A stretch of DNA of 64,000 nt from the NCBI GenBank assembly GCA_900708905.1, contig CAADRB010000013.1, forward strand, positions 2,608,877-2,672,876, in the 5' to 3' direction. The position numbers and the translations under genes are program-made. This DNA comes from Hymenolepis diminuta (lineage: Eukaryota > Platyhelminthes > Cestoda > Cyclophyllidea > Hymenolepididae). The stretch's first letter is position 1, and each line of letters opens with the position of its first letter. The notes beneath the pieces were generated by a model. That model had not been told where the DNA came from. It saw only the letters and a program-made list of their open reading frames with translations, and did not search any database. Positions 49,063-63,067 of the stretch are shown piece by piece.

Positions 49063-52000
49063 TCAATTTTCTGGAACTTCGTCCTCTCCACCTCCTTCAT
49101 CTTCCGCAACACTTTTTCCGTCTTTTTGATCTTCTCTTTGACAAGAAAGGGAACGCTCAACAACATCCAATGATGCAACTAGTTTCTTGAGTGTAGAATT
49201 TGCTGGCACGCCCCGATTTCCAATGTAGGTCCTTATTTCCGCAATCATAAGAATACCCTGGTGGGATAAGACACTTATCTCTGAGTTTTGAACCTCAGAT
49301 TCGTGCAGGTCACCCCGCAGGCGTGTAATAAGACGTTGGCCAATTACGGCTAGGGTCTGACATAACCAACTAATTATGAGATTGAAATTCGGATAACTTT
49401 TTGTTGAGATATCAACGAGCCGTAGGAGGGAGAAGATGAAATCAAAAAGATCCAAAGTTCCACGGTATGCTAAAAGAAATTAAGAAGACTAGAGACTACG
49501 TATAAAATATGGCAGAATATTTAATCAGACACATAAAATTAATGAACTAGGAGTTTTTACAAAAGAAAATCATGGCCTCAGAAGTCTTGAAGAGTGCCAA
49601 TGGAAGCAGAGATGCTAATTTAACAAAAATACCCAAGGCTGGGAAAATATTGTAAAAAATGAGTTGAGAAATTCATCAAATTAACTTTAATAACTGATCA
49701 TCTAATAGTAATCCATACTGGTATGCAACAAAAGGGCGTTCTCCCAAGTCAGAACAAAACTTCATATCGTTAAAAACGTGGTTCTGTATTCCATACAATT
49801 ACAAGTTGATAGCACGAATCACTTTAGTGAAATTATCAGTTTAATGGAGATCATCAAAGTTTAGACGTAAATTGGCTTTAATCGTATTTACTGATAATTA
49901 ATTAACTACTGGGGTCAAACCGTCGCATGGACAGATAACGTGGGACATTGATGACCTTAAAACCCTGGCCATATTTGATATTCAGTCTATTCGACGGTCG
50001 TTAAGACACTAAGACTTCATGGTCTGTCAAATAATACTAGGACATTTAGGAATATGATCGTGATCGATTTAATATTTTGTCCAGCTTACCGCCACTAATT
50101 ACCTATTTTCGTTACTTCAAGCGAAAGAAAATAACGGTTATAACATAATCCAAGTTTCCATTTCAAGATTTGATAAACTGTAAAACCTTACTGAATGACT
50201 TCCATTTTCCCAACTTGTTGAGAGTGATCAATCACTATGCGTCCAACTCCGGTTCATCTAAAAAGTAGACCTACCGACTTGGAATGAAAGGGAAGTTAGT
50301 GACTAGATATCGATCTGTCAATGAAAATGACGGAGATCAGTGACTCAGTAAAGTTTGAAGTCCGATAATTTTTCTTAGATCAAAATACGGCAATAAAACA
50401 CAAATAAACAGTCAATAAACACAGATTTTAAATGTATCCAGGTCTCAACAACATATATTGGGTTAACTTTCCAGATATCTCCATAACATTCAACCCTGTA
50501 AATGACTTGACTTTTCTGTCAATCTATGGAGACAGGCCAATATAACTAATTGAGCATTACATCATATGCTGATATCCAAACATGCTATATAATGTGTATT
50601 CTGAATATATTGTTAGTAATGTAACATTCAATATTTACAGTTCTCTTTCTCAAATCCGTGCAGATAAAAATTACAATTACTCAAGAGTAATCACAGCAAA
50701 AACCATAAATATAAGGAAACTCACTTCCAAGATAAATGCTTTGGAACGCCGAGATTGCAGAATCAGCGGACCGCATCTGAAAGGGTAAACTGATAAAACC
50801 TCCCGAAACCATTTGATCCACAAAACCCATAGCTCGAGCCCAGCACTCCGTTGCATCCACCTCATCCAAAAGAGAAATTCGGCGGAGAAACTAAGGAAGT
50901 GAAAAACTTCATCAGAATTTCATCATTCAAATAAAATTTCTTTCTAGAAAATACAGTTTGCAGAGAAGTAAATTATAAAAGGTTATCAAAACATCTGATG
51001 ATATGAAAAGTCCGGGGCAAACGGGAACAAAAAAATGGATAAAAAATAAATCTCATAGCGTAACCTACCATGTAAAGAGCAAGAATAAGGGTGGGCGCTG
51101 AAAGAGCAGCCCAAACTCTATAAATTTCTGGATTCCGGCTGGCCACGGTTCGGATGTGATTGACAACAATGTTCCAGACGCTATCACAGAGGGTCACCAA
51201 TTGCAAAACCTCCTCGAAATCCCCAGGAGAGATAGGTTTGGCGAAAGAAAGTAGCGATGCAGGGGTTTGAGTAGACTTGAAAAAGAATTTAAAACGATTC
51301 TTTGTGCTGAATTAAAAAAAAAACGAACGCTTCAATATCAATCTGAGTTTTGACTTCAATGCTAATAACACAGATATGCAATGAACAGGAGTATTTACAG
51401 ATGGGAATAATAAGTTGTTTGTGGAGATGAGAACAAAATTGCCCCATATTTCAAGTTGCGAATGACACCTCTTTGACCTTAAAATCTTACTAAATTTAGA
51501 TATTAGTTAAAGCTCATTTTTGAAGGGCATCATTTTAGCATCACACGGAATCCCGATATATAACATTTACCGAGGGGAAAGGAGAGTAAATTAAGAAGAT
51601 TTCAGTAGCTTGTGGTCGATTTGCTACTCTCTAATTGCTCATCAGGTCGCAAAACCGTCTTATTACCAAATGAGTTATGATGTTGTTATTTTAACGCGAA
51701 GGTAACGGAGCAGAAAAGGTCAAAATTAAATGTCCCATAGAGAATAACAAACCAGTAGCTTGGAGAATGATAATGCCAACTCATAATACCGATTGCACAA
51801 ATACTAGGAACTGATGCCAATGTTTTTTTTCATTTGGTCCGAAAATTAGTGGCAAAAGACCACTGCGTGATATTGTTATTGTTATTATATATATGTGTGT
51901 GTATATTTATATATATTTATTTATTTAATAGCGTCCTAAATTCCGGAAGACGGCTGACAATGCAAGGGGGAGATTTTCAGCCAAAATATCCCCGTTATTT

Positions 52001-55000
52001 TATGATCTATGTTAGTGTATTCCAAACTCATTTAAGAGGAGCTATTTCCAGCAATGATAGCGAGTAGGGGATAAAGAAACGGGAGTCTGTCTAATGAGAA
52101 ACTCAGCTTCTGCTCCTCCTCTCCTAATCAGTATTAACCAGTACGTTCATGCTGTTTACCGGATGACAACGAGACCGTGATCTCAGAGTTGTCAGGCTTG
52201 CACGCTGAACGCCACACCAAGAGAGATTATTTAAGGATAAAGGAATAAAGAGAAAATAGACAACGATTAAAATTTGTATCAAGGGTGGAAATTAAAAGTG
52301 TACCGGAGAGTAATGGAAGTAACATTTATGAGTTAATCGCAGGAAAGTAAACATTTCTCTTAATTTGAATGCATTATTAGTATCTCTTATTCTTCAAGAC
52401 CCTCTTGACTTAAAATATTTAGGGACATAACGTACCGCTTGAGTTTAGCTTTAAAGACTGCTGGGTGAGCATTTTATCGGGCGTCGATTTTCTTAAGAGC
52501 GAGTTTTCATACATAGGTATTTCCATTTCGCATAAATGCTAAGCCAGTTCTGGTAATTTTATAGTAGAAGATGCTTGTATCTCTTATTTATCTTCCAAAT
52601 GATCTGAATAGCAATTTTTAAAAGTATGATGAGGACTAGGCTCAAACCCCACGTTCTTGATAATTTATTTCTTTCTAATTTATTAGAAGGTGGAGCCCAG
52701 GAGTTTAGATAATTAATCGATCTATCAGACTGGAAGTACACTATCGGTAAAACTGTAAGTCTTGTAATTCGACAATGATTAATGACTTATGCATCCTCTT
52801 AGACATTTAGGTAAGGTGAATAAAACATCTTGGAGCCTGGAAGAGGAAGATGCACGAAAATTTTAAGAGATTTACGAAGGGAAACAAAAGAGAGGAGACA
52901 CATCTACAGCTTATTCATCAAAGTCTTGGAAAGAAAAAAGGAGAAGTAGATGATGACAAGTTGACATCGATGCGAACGTCAAATTTCCAAAGTTAAAAAA
53001 TATCAGGTCTGGCTCGAAGATGAAATAGGGAGAACTTGGAGATAAAAGGGAGTGCGCAAGCGGGAGCAGTGGAAATACATTAGTGGAAATTGTGACAACT
53101 GACCGCCTTAGTAAAATGCTTCAAAGTTAGATATTAATATAAATTATGAATAGATTGGCTAAGGCTATAATTTTAACTTCCAAAAGATGCATTAAAATAC
53201 CATTTAAAAGCATCGAAGATATGGTTTTGATGACAGATAATGGAATACGATTAGCATATAACATAATGCAGTAAAATGTAGTATCGCTTCTAATTTTCCC
53301 AAGAGCAAAAATATAACCAAAGTTCTCACTACCAAAAAATGGGAAAATCTACAGTTTAGACAAGTTATCAATGGGAAAATTAGCGAAATTCAGATTTTAA
53401 TAGCGTGCATTCTTGAACACCAAACCCAACTAAAAGGTGTGTACAAAGGGGAAATTTTCTCTATGAACATATAGTATCATCGAATGCTCACAAATGAGTA
53501 TACGATGATAAGGTACGAGTGATTTGATCACCTTATGCCCAAAGACGATTTGCCACCATGCACTCTGAATGGCTTCTATAAGAAGGTCATTTATAAGATG
53601 TTCTGATGTTCCGTGTCTAGTAGATATAAGTTGGAACGAAGAGAATAAAATTAGAAATAGACGAATTCAGACAAAGCTAAGTTCCATTGACTTTCCATTT
53701 TCTTGTCTTCACCACCTCTTCACCTCTAATTTGTACCACCCTCTTCAAAACTGAAAATTACAACGTTTTGCCTTAACAATAAACGTAAACTCCCTGTCAA
53801 AGATTTCAATTTCATTCCATTCAGTGCGTCGATCCCAAGTTGAATTGTTTCACAACCAAATTAATAAGAGAAACAAGTCTACTTGAGGCTGTTTCATATT
53901 AATAAGTGCAGTTATACTTAAGAAACAGATAACATTGTGTCTTAACAACGGATAAAAAAATGTATAAGTTAAGCGATTCGTAACGTAACACTATATTTCA
54001 TAAGAAAGAATATTAGATGTATTGTATGCTACAGTTATATCTCATTAAAGCCAAGAGGATCAATCAATGGATCATGGACACAAAGGTTATATATATTCTC
54101 GATGAATCGACATAAGCACAGAAGCACCAAAGCAAAACCAAAAAAAATTGAACTTGAATCAATAACGCTGCAATTAGACAACGTATTCGTGGTATATACT
54201 TGCTAAAACGAGCGTAATACCCAGATACAGCATAACCACAAAAAATTAATTTTGCCGGTAAAGGAAAGAGAGAAAGTGCGTCTTTTCCCCCATTAGGGAA
54301 ATTAATGAGGGAAGAGAGGTAAACATTTTATCCCACGTAGAGAAGAGGAATAAAAGCTAGGAAATTTTGGGCTCGAAATGAAAACAAAGTGCAGGATTTG
54401 AGATTTGTCTATTATCTGGCTTTGACATTTAATTATACAATAATACACAAAGGAAAGGAGAGTAGAGCTATTGTCATCCTTAAAACGTGATTTCCCTGTC
54501 AGTTTAGTCGAACAAATGAACCGAGTCTTGAATTTTAACACCTCTTCTCTTGGATAGAAAATTCTCAAGTTATCATTCTTCCGACGGACACTTATTCATT
54601 AAATAGAAGACTTATAAAATTATCTATTCAGATTTATCGATCTCTTCAAGAGGCATTTAAGTTTTATCCTTCTTTGTTGAAAGGGTTATCATCTGTAAAG
54701 GACAGTTTGATCCATTTTGAATCAGGTAGATATTAAAAATTATTCACTTAATAAACTTGAGCCCAAAAGTTAATCATTTTAACTGATTCAAACTGAGAAA
54801 TCTACCTAGGTTTCATTCGACATGTTGTAGAGCAGAGAAAGAGACTAAGTGACATTTAAGCTAAATTTCAACTCTAAAAGCATCAAATCCAGAGGAAAGA
54901 CGAAAAGATAGATGTGGGGAAATTGTGATCCACAAACTCGAATAGAAAAGGACGCTGAAAAATAGCTTGAAGTAGGTGGCTCATCTAGATTGACCAATAA

Positions 55001-58000
55001 GCGATGATAGAAGGACGCTTGCCTAACCTTGAATGACCTTCTTAACGGGACAATTAAGCAAATGACTAAACGATGTGCTATAATAGTATCTGCGAACACC
55101 AGCTGGTAAATGATGACGAAGCAAGTAATATGGGAAATTCACGACGATTAAATTCTTTCATAGAGACATCTAAAGCAGACCCACAAGAAAGACATGCGGT
55201 GGTAATAAAAGATGGGATGGGAAGTACCGCTTTTCCCATTTAACTTGCAGGGAATCGATTCCAAAGTAAATACAATTAGATGGGGAGAATTCAATATATA
55301 GGCCTCCGAAGGCAGACAACTGAAATGATAAGTACACGTCTAATTTGGAAACTAAACTTCTTACGCTGAAAACTAATTCAGTCTTCTTATTAAAACAGAT
55401 AAAAGAAATCACAAAATTAATCCAGCAAAAGGTCGGACAACGCAAAAAGAGCGATATATCACAGACCTTGTAAATTTGCCGACAAACAATCTCATTGAAA
55501 CCCAACTCGAGGTGAATAAATTTGCACAAATTGTAAAATATGTTCCTAAGAAAAAATGTTTCTACACAAGAAAAATCTAAAGAACTTGCCTTTCATTGAG
55601 AGCATCAACATCGACCAATTTGGACTGCGTGAGACACTGAGGGAGAAAGATGATCGCGTTCTCGTCTAGATTTGCAGGTAGACAATCGATAGATCGTAGA
55701 AAGAGACGTCGTCCTTGATCCCTGGAATCTACAAGGACATTCCGCAGTCTTTCTGTTACTCCAGAAGTGTTAGAAATCAGAGTAGAACAGAGGTGAACCG
55801 CTAGAGGAGATCGAAGTTTTTCAAGAAGTTGAAGACATGGTGGAGCAACAAGGTCTAGTGGAATATCGGTAGGAGGTCGTGGGAGAAGTATGAGAGCAAG
55901 GCATTGGGTAAACATTTCAGCTCTTTTTCTTGATGAAAGTACTGAAGATTCATCATTGACAAGTTCTGAAAGATATGGCCAAGTAGCCGGCTATTAAAGG
56001 AAAAGAGTATCACTATTAATTTGAGAAAATAGAAAAGTTATTGTCAATTCTTTTATACATTTGTTCCAGGTATCTACCAAATGAGCTCAAAATGGGATAA
56101 CTGGGAGAGACTTTCTCATTCAAATTCCAAAACCGACTTCCGCCGATTCTGATTGAAAAGGAAAATCACAACCATAAAAGATAAAAGTATGAAGTATCCA
56201 GGACCATAAATTCATGTAACTCTTTATCAATAAAAAACCTTCTTATCCCGAAAGGTTTTAACTTTAACACGATGGGAATTCTAACGATTAACCATATCGA
56301 AGATATTCTACTAAAGAAGGTCCAAATTCTAAATTTCTTAATGCTGGCAAATCGAAAGCGCCACAAAAACTGTAATAAATAAGTGGTAGCAATCATTCTT
56401 TTGAAAGATTATTATTATTATACCACTAAAAAATAGAATTTCATTTTATGGAATGCACTAAATGGCCCATCACGTGCGGTGCACTAGGGTTCAGCCTTGT
56501 CATCGTTGCGATAGATCAAACTCTAATTAACAAAACCACTTCTGGGTATAATGAATATGATTAGTTTTAAGACAATTACAGAAACTCTTATCCAGTATTT
56601 GTGGAAATTATCATTTGGGAAATAAGAGAATGATAATTATTATGCAGCACAGCGTTGAATATCATGATTTTAGGTGAAAGTGCAGAACAGGTCAGCATTA
56701 AAACCAGCAACCCAGTGAGAGAACACAGCTCAGTTAATTTTTAATCCATTTTCGGATGAGTAAACATAAATATTTAAGTTCAATAGTTAAAATAGGTTCC
56801 AATTTCTTACAATAATGACAAAATGGATGTTTTTTTCAAATAAGGAGGAGCTTCAAATGACTTTCATTCTCCTTTCTTCCAAACCAAGTGCTGAGGGACT
56901 CTCCCCTTAGATATGCGTCTGAGAATCTGGATTAATATACATCATTTTCCTAAATTTGATTCTTCATGATTGATCTTGAGTTAGGATAGCACGCAGACAA
57001 TATTAATCTACGGCTAGAAGCGGTTCTTAGAAGCGAAGTGTAATTTTATAAAATAAACCAGTTCTGACTCTATTTTTAATATTTCTAGCTTTGAATGTGC
57101 TTTAAAATTTCGGCCACTTTTTTTTGCGTCCTTTACTTTGTGAACTCTTATTTCTTGAAGTGCTAACAAAATCACAGAAGCGTAAAACCTTCCTCTTAAG
57201 TTTACGTTTTTACGAGATTGTAGCTAGGGTCATTTTTTTTCAAATGCTGACTGTTTTCAGTCACTCTATTTATATTCCTGCACACTTATAAGGAAATAAA
57301 TGAAAATAGGGGCTCGCATCTACCTGTTCCGGTTGTAAAGGCAAAAAAGAATGGAATTGGCATGACCAATCATTTGATCAAGTCAACAACCTCTGAATAT
57401 CGCGAACATGAACTTATAGTATGCACACGCTAACTCCTGTATCTGGGTGCACTGTTCATCATTTGATGAAATTTTATCGGCTGCATATCAACGGACAAAA
57501 AACACGGAATTTGTCAACTCTTTTGATAGCCATTAGGGAGACTATTCGCCTTTTAAGGGAATTTCTAAGCCCGACTACGTTGGACTCTTAAAATGGATTC
57601 ACGGGAGGGATTAATGCTACTTTAAACTCCCCAGAAAATTCATGAACCAAAGCCATAAAAATTGCATTACGGAAAGTTTGAATATTAGAGAGTTAATTAC
57701 AGCGCTTTTGAAGAAGTGGACAACTCGACCTCCAGGATTCGAATACATTAAGATTTTTAGCATTCTAAGTTCATTTTATTTATTCCTACTTAAACCCTGG
57801 TTCATCGCTTGATGAACTGCTTCGCCATACTCTACGTTCAGATGTTATCTGACGACTAAAACTTGAAAGTTATTTTGTACTGCCATTGAAAAAATACCTT
57901 AGTAATAATGAAAAGGATTTGCTTTGTAGATGCTTAACATCACTGATGTATGGCGAGAAAGGATTATCAAATGTTCAACGAAAGCAAAACATGTAAAAAG

Positions 58001-61000
58001 AGGTGGCTGCTAGACTGTGTAACAAAAAAAATTATAAGCAGTGCTACTGATTGTTTGCAAACATTCGCAGAAAAGGAAATAAATCTCTTACATTATAAGA
58101 GAGATCACTGCATTACAAATGAAACACATTCACATTAAACTTTTTTCTGTTACTCGGCCGCATTTTTCGTTTACAGGTTACGAGAATAGCGCCTCTTCTG
58201 TGTTTTCTTATCTATATTCTTTCCTGGCAATAGTGTAGGTTGTAAAACATGAAAGAGTTATAACTTGGCAGTTTTCTGTTTTATGTTAGTACCTGCTACG
58301 CTACGGACATCATTCAGCAAGCCCAGTTTAGTATATTAAATGTCAGAAAATGTAATCGAATATTTTAGGCGCATTTGAGACTTCATTCCTCGTGCACCGG
58401 ATTACCGATTATTGGATTTCTACGATCGAATCTAGAGACATAAGTTCACCATTAAAATAATAATTATTGCAGCTATTGGATGACCAACTAGTTACCGTAA
58501 ATCCCATTCTATATAAGTAAATTTACTTCATTAAAAAACATTTAAGCTACAGGTTTTCTCTCTTCTTCTGGGGTCTGAGTAACAAGAGTTTGATAAAGTG
58601 GTGACTAAGCTTTGCAAAACACACTATGTCTTTCTAACCAATAAGCTGACCTGAAAAAAAATTACAAAAAATTTTACCTGATCAAGAAGACAGGTAATTA
58701 CATAGATCCAGAGTTTTCGCACAGTCGATTTCACCATTGAATCCTCACCTCCACCACCACTATTATCATCGTCATTATCTGTCAGATCAAAACCTGTTGA
58801 TGCCGACGTAGAAGAAACGGAGAACTTAGCAGCTTGATTGGCCAAAGAAATCTGTTCGGGATCCAAATCACCGCTTCGAGGTAAGTAGCACATCAGTTCC
58901 ATGCGCTGGCGATTTTCACCATGCAATATCAAGCTATCATCATCTTCCCGGGTCTCAGAAACATCTGAATCGAACGTTTCCAACAGGGAAACCATCAGAT
59001 TGTGTAAAATAGAAGTCCGGTTTCCATTGATATTAATGGTGAAAGCGTAGCTAACATGATTGAGAATCTATGGGGAAGGAGTATTTCGTACTTTCAGTAG
59101 ATCAACTCACTTTATAGAGGACAGGTAGAAGAGCAATAGAATTTTGAATAATTGGAAATCGAACTAGCTCCAACAAGAATTCCAGCGGTCGAGTTAGCAA
59201 TAGCATATCTGCACTCAATAAGATCTAGGTAAGCAAAATAATATTATAAGGCGTATTTCAAAGAAAATTTTTAAATTAATTTTATTATTTTTTTAAAATA
59301 TAACTTACTTCTTTTGAGACCGTATTAGATGATACGTTATCACGCCAAAATTTGGACATTTTTGAGGCGGGTTGACAATCAGAAACTCCCGGACCTGCCG
59401 ACAAACGATTGAAGAAGGTGCGCAGATAGCTTCGAAATTTATTTTCCTCCGAGGGGAGGGGAGTAATTAACCCCCGGAATTTATTTTGCAGATGATCCAA
59501 AATCTCAGTTTTTACTTCGGATGAAAGAACTGACATCAGCTCTTTGAGCAACTAAAGGAAAGCCATTCAAAAATTTAATAATGCTACTTAATCTAAATAA
59601 GTAAACACAAAGTTCAGGAATGGACTTGCATCCTCATGACTACTAAAAGGCAACATTTTGCTTCGGAGGTAGTTAAGTTTACGTATCACAGCCATGGCAA
59701 CATCTGAATCCTCGTTTAGAAATGAAACTTGGCGATTCAGTCGAGGTAAAACCCTAAAAGGAGGGGAAGACAAATAAATCATAAATCAAAAATGAAAAAA
59801 TCCGACATACTTCGAAGAACACAGAGCATCATCAAACATTGAATTTCTCAGAAAAGCAAGAGTGTAATCTACAAGTGAAAATAGGCATAACATTCATAAA
59901 AAGTGTAGGAATTGACAACCTTTAACGCAAAGACCACGGTCAATATTCCAAGATATCAGATCAGCATGACTAGATTGATCAGGTATCTGTCCAGAAACGG
60001 ACAGAAGATTCTGAACAAATTGTTGAAGCCGTGGAAGGTCACAATCGGCTAAAATACGACCCATTTCTGGCAAAAGAGTGAGAAATTGGGAAAGAAAGAA
60101 GGCATAGCCCAGAGCGAGACGACTGTACAAAGTGGGGTCGTTTTGAATCTTTGGAACGAGTTCATCAAATGCAGGTTCCCTTAAGGTGACTTTCTCATAC
60201 GCCCTGGAAATTAATATATAAACACAGAATAAGTTTCATTGTGGTACTCTAGATCTTACAAAACAAAAACGGATGTTGATTAGTATCTTATCAACATAGG
60301 AAAATAGACTTTTCTGGAGCGATTATAATCAAAACTTAAGTAATGACGCATGAGAACTATTCGTTAGAAAATTATTCACCTATCATTATTCATATATATG
60401 TAGTGATCCCCATCATCATCAAACTGATCATATTTCTCACCGATTAAAATCTTCCATCTTCGAACTCAATTATCTAGGAAAATAGCGAACTCAATCGCGT
60501 CCAGTCTATCAATTTAAGTGCACATTTTCAAAGTGTATTGAAAAGCATCAATGTTGTCAAGTCAATCGGAATCGTTAATCGATAAAGTCAAGGCTCTACC
60601 CATGTACCCTACCCCCTTGTGTTCCCCCGACTGACCCGTTTTATTTGTCTTCTCTCCCAATATGAACAGTAATGTACACGTACATCAAGTCCACCGCTTT
60701 TTTTCTTTCATGTACGCAGTGCCTCCTCAACTGTTGTGTTTCCTCTATACTCAGTAAAACTCTCAAACCAACGATCTGTCTATCTTGCTGTTGTATATCC
60801 TACAGAATAGCTAAGGTAAAACCAAATACCTTAGCCGCTAAGTCCTACCTTCAAAATAAGAAACCCGAGATCCGACGTTCACTAAAGAAAATCTCAGCAA
60901 CATTTGACCTTAGGAGAGAGAAGCTCACAATCTAACAGCCCTCTTATCAGTCAGAAAATAACCATCCAAATCATGGATGCTAAAAAAACCGACATCGAAG

Positions 61001-63067
61001 AGAAGCAAGTTGGTCACCTTACCATCGATGCATTTATTACATTTTAGTTAACACCTTTACTGTGCTTGATGACATAGTGGTAACGTGAATGTGCATCAAA
61101 ATTCATATGTATGTATGTAAGGTGTTTAAAATTCAAGCCCATATAAGGATCTCCAAATGTTTAAATCCAGAAGAATGTATAACGTTTTTGACGCTAAAGA
61201 TAGTAATAGATCGTCACTGAAATACATGACAAGTCGGATGTAAACGCCTCAAGACACCTGCATGGTAAACTCAATAAACTGAAAAGGGACGCTCAAGTAT
61301 AATTCGAACGACAAATAAAGGAAAAATAATGTGATAACCATTTCGAAAAATTAAACTATTTGTTTTTTTTATGGAGAATTGCTGAGCACTCATTTTGTGA
61401 ATCAAGATTATCTACAATGTGCAAGGATAATCCCGGATACAATTCAAAGGAATTCCAAAGTTTGACAATAAAACAGAAAGAATATTCATTAAGAAAGTAG
61501 CGAACACTCTCAGAAAATTACCGAATTTCGGAAATCTTACTTTTTAAATCTCAAAATACAGAAACCTACTTCATACAGTCGCAATTTCGAATATAAAATA
61601 GACTCCAACGGAAACCACAAACTTCAGTGGGCTTAATCTCTAAACCACAAAATATAGAAATTCATTAATCCTTCTGCTAAATTAATATAATGAAGTGTCA
61701 TACAAAAGGAAAAAAGATATTAATTAAACCGCGTCAACTCACCCACAAAAATGCATAAATAATTTGAGGGCGTCAGAAAGGAATGACTCCAAGTTATCGA
61801 TTTGTAATATTGGATCTACGACCTTTGAATCTGACAGGCTCTCAAAAGATTGTTCATAAATACGTCCCAGATCATTCAAATTTGATTTGCTTTGATGCAC
61901 TTTTTTATTAATTCCAACCTCACTTAAAAGGAAAATGAAATTAGTGAACAAAAGATAGTGACTTACATATTACCTCGGGTTAACCGATTCGACAAGAGGA
62001 TACCGACAAGTCGAAAAATGGAAACCAACACAATCGAATGCAGACATACTGAAAAGTTGTCGTGCCTAAACTTGTCGGCCTGTGAATACCAGCTAAGGAA
62101 AGCCGCGATTTTGTTGATCAGTAGATTTGAAATGATATCTCCAAGCAATTGTTGAGATTGATAAACGAAACACTCCTGCCAGGAAAAAATACAGAACTGG
62201 ACAAATTGGATTTCAGTCTTTATGGTTCGAGGATTTGAGGCGATGTAATCAATAAACTTGGAGAAGAAATCTTCAAGAGAATGGATAGACTGGCCATCTA
62301 TAACACACATCATGTTTTGCTAAATAGAAATACACAGGGTTACGATCTGCATAAAAATAAACTTGAATAGCCTTTCAAAGTAAGTAACTCACATCGAAGA
62401 AGACTTCCATTATAGGTAAGTTTACCATAAGAGAAAAATATGTGTCCATATCGACAGCCAAATCATTAGACAACTTCACATAATCTGATGATACGTCTTT
62501 TCTCAAAAAAGAATTCAGAAGCTCCACCGACAGAGCTCGTAGTTCCTCACCGTTGAATTTTTCTTTATTTTTAATGAAATTTTCGGCAATAACTGATAGC
62601 TTGCGTTCTTCTGAACGGATGTCCGACTAAAAAATGGAGATTAGTAGTAGTTCTTACTTCACACAAAGGCCATATAAGTGAGGATATCATCCCAGGTTCC
62701 GAAGTGTAACTTAATGTCTTAAAGTAACTCGATTATGAAAAAGATTGAATACTCTATTTAGGGGCGAAAGGTTTACTCACCGCCGAAATAATCTGCACAG
62801 GTGTTCCCTAAATGACCTTCAACACACGCTTAGCTGAAGGTCGATCTCATAAAAAAATTAATATTAATATTAACTTTTGAAAAATATTGGACATAAGCCA
62901 ATTATAATTTACGAAAACTTAGAATAAAACGTACTATTTGTAAAAAATTTTATGACCTTGAATCCTTGAAAAAGACGTTTGCCCGATGGTTTCATCTTTT
63001 CTTCAGTGGGCTTCTGCTTCGTAAGTAGTTGGATTGTCTTTGCGGGTGTGCCCATAGTTTTTAGCAT
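49063..63067 (-). CDS. Large helical-solenoid protein, possibly FANCI-like
   Basis: Fifteen exons join in phase to 1117 codons including stop (5' to 3' on the minus strand): 63067–62957, 62807–62781, 62626–62393, 62319–61967, 61922–61743, 60203–59920, 59868–59811, 59753–59609, 59551–59309, 59224–59111, 59067–58678, 55990–55590, 51306–51069, 50890–50725, 49469–49063. The product is leucine-rich alpha-helical repeats with an acidic Ser/Gly-rich insert in exon 11 (TDNDDDNSGGGGEDS) and an acidic tail (EDEGGGEDEVPEN). Three ordered stretches resemble vertebrate FANCI: DYTLAFLRNSMFDDALCSSK, ELMSVLSSEVKTEILDHL and LLTRPLEFLLEL. FANCI pairs with FANCD2 in interstrand-crosslink repair and is about 1330 residues. 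That it is a gene is well supported; the FANCI name is tentative, and FANCD2 or another HEAT-type protein is possible. Exons 1–2 are least certain, and more exons may lie in the 4.3-kb intron. Confidence 0.6.
51880..51930. repeat. AT/GT microsatellite
   Basis: TATATATGTGTGTGTATATTTATATATATTTATTTATTTA-type simple repeat in the same large intron. No other structure is seen in this part of the intron. Confidence 0.75.
52082..52143 (-). repeat. Dispersed short repeat copy, inverted, in an intron
   Basis: Read on the minus strand it gives ACTGGTTAATACTGATTAGG, then GAGCAGAAGCTGAG and TTTCTCATTAGACAGACTCC, collinear with the copy at 44180–44244. It lies in the 4.3-kb intron of the solenoid gene, in sense orientation to that transcript. 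Confidence 0.5.

Noticed and set aside
55170..55529. 119-codon minus-strand frame in the 4.3-kb intron
   Set aside because: No acceptor and donor pair keeps the phase-2 to phase-2 junction of the flanking exons; content is hydrophobic and AT-driven. A missed exon is still possible.
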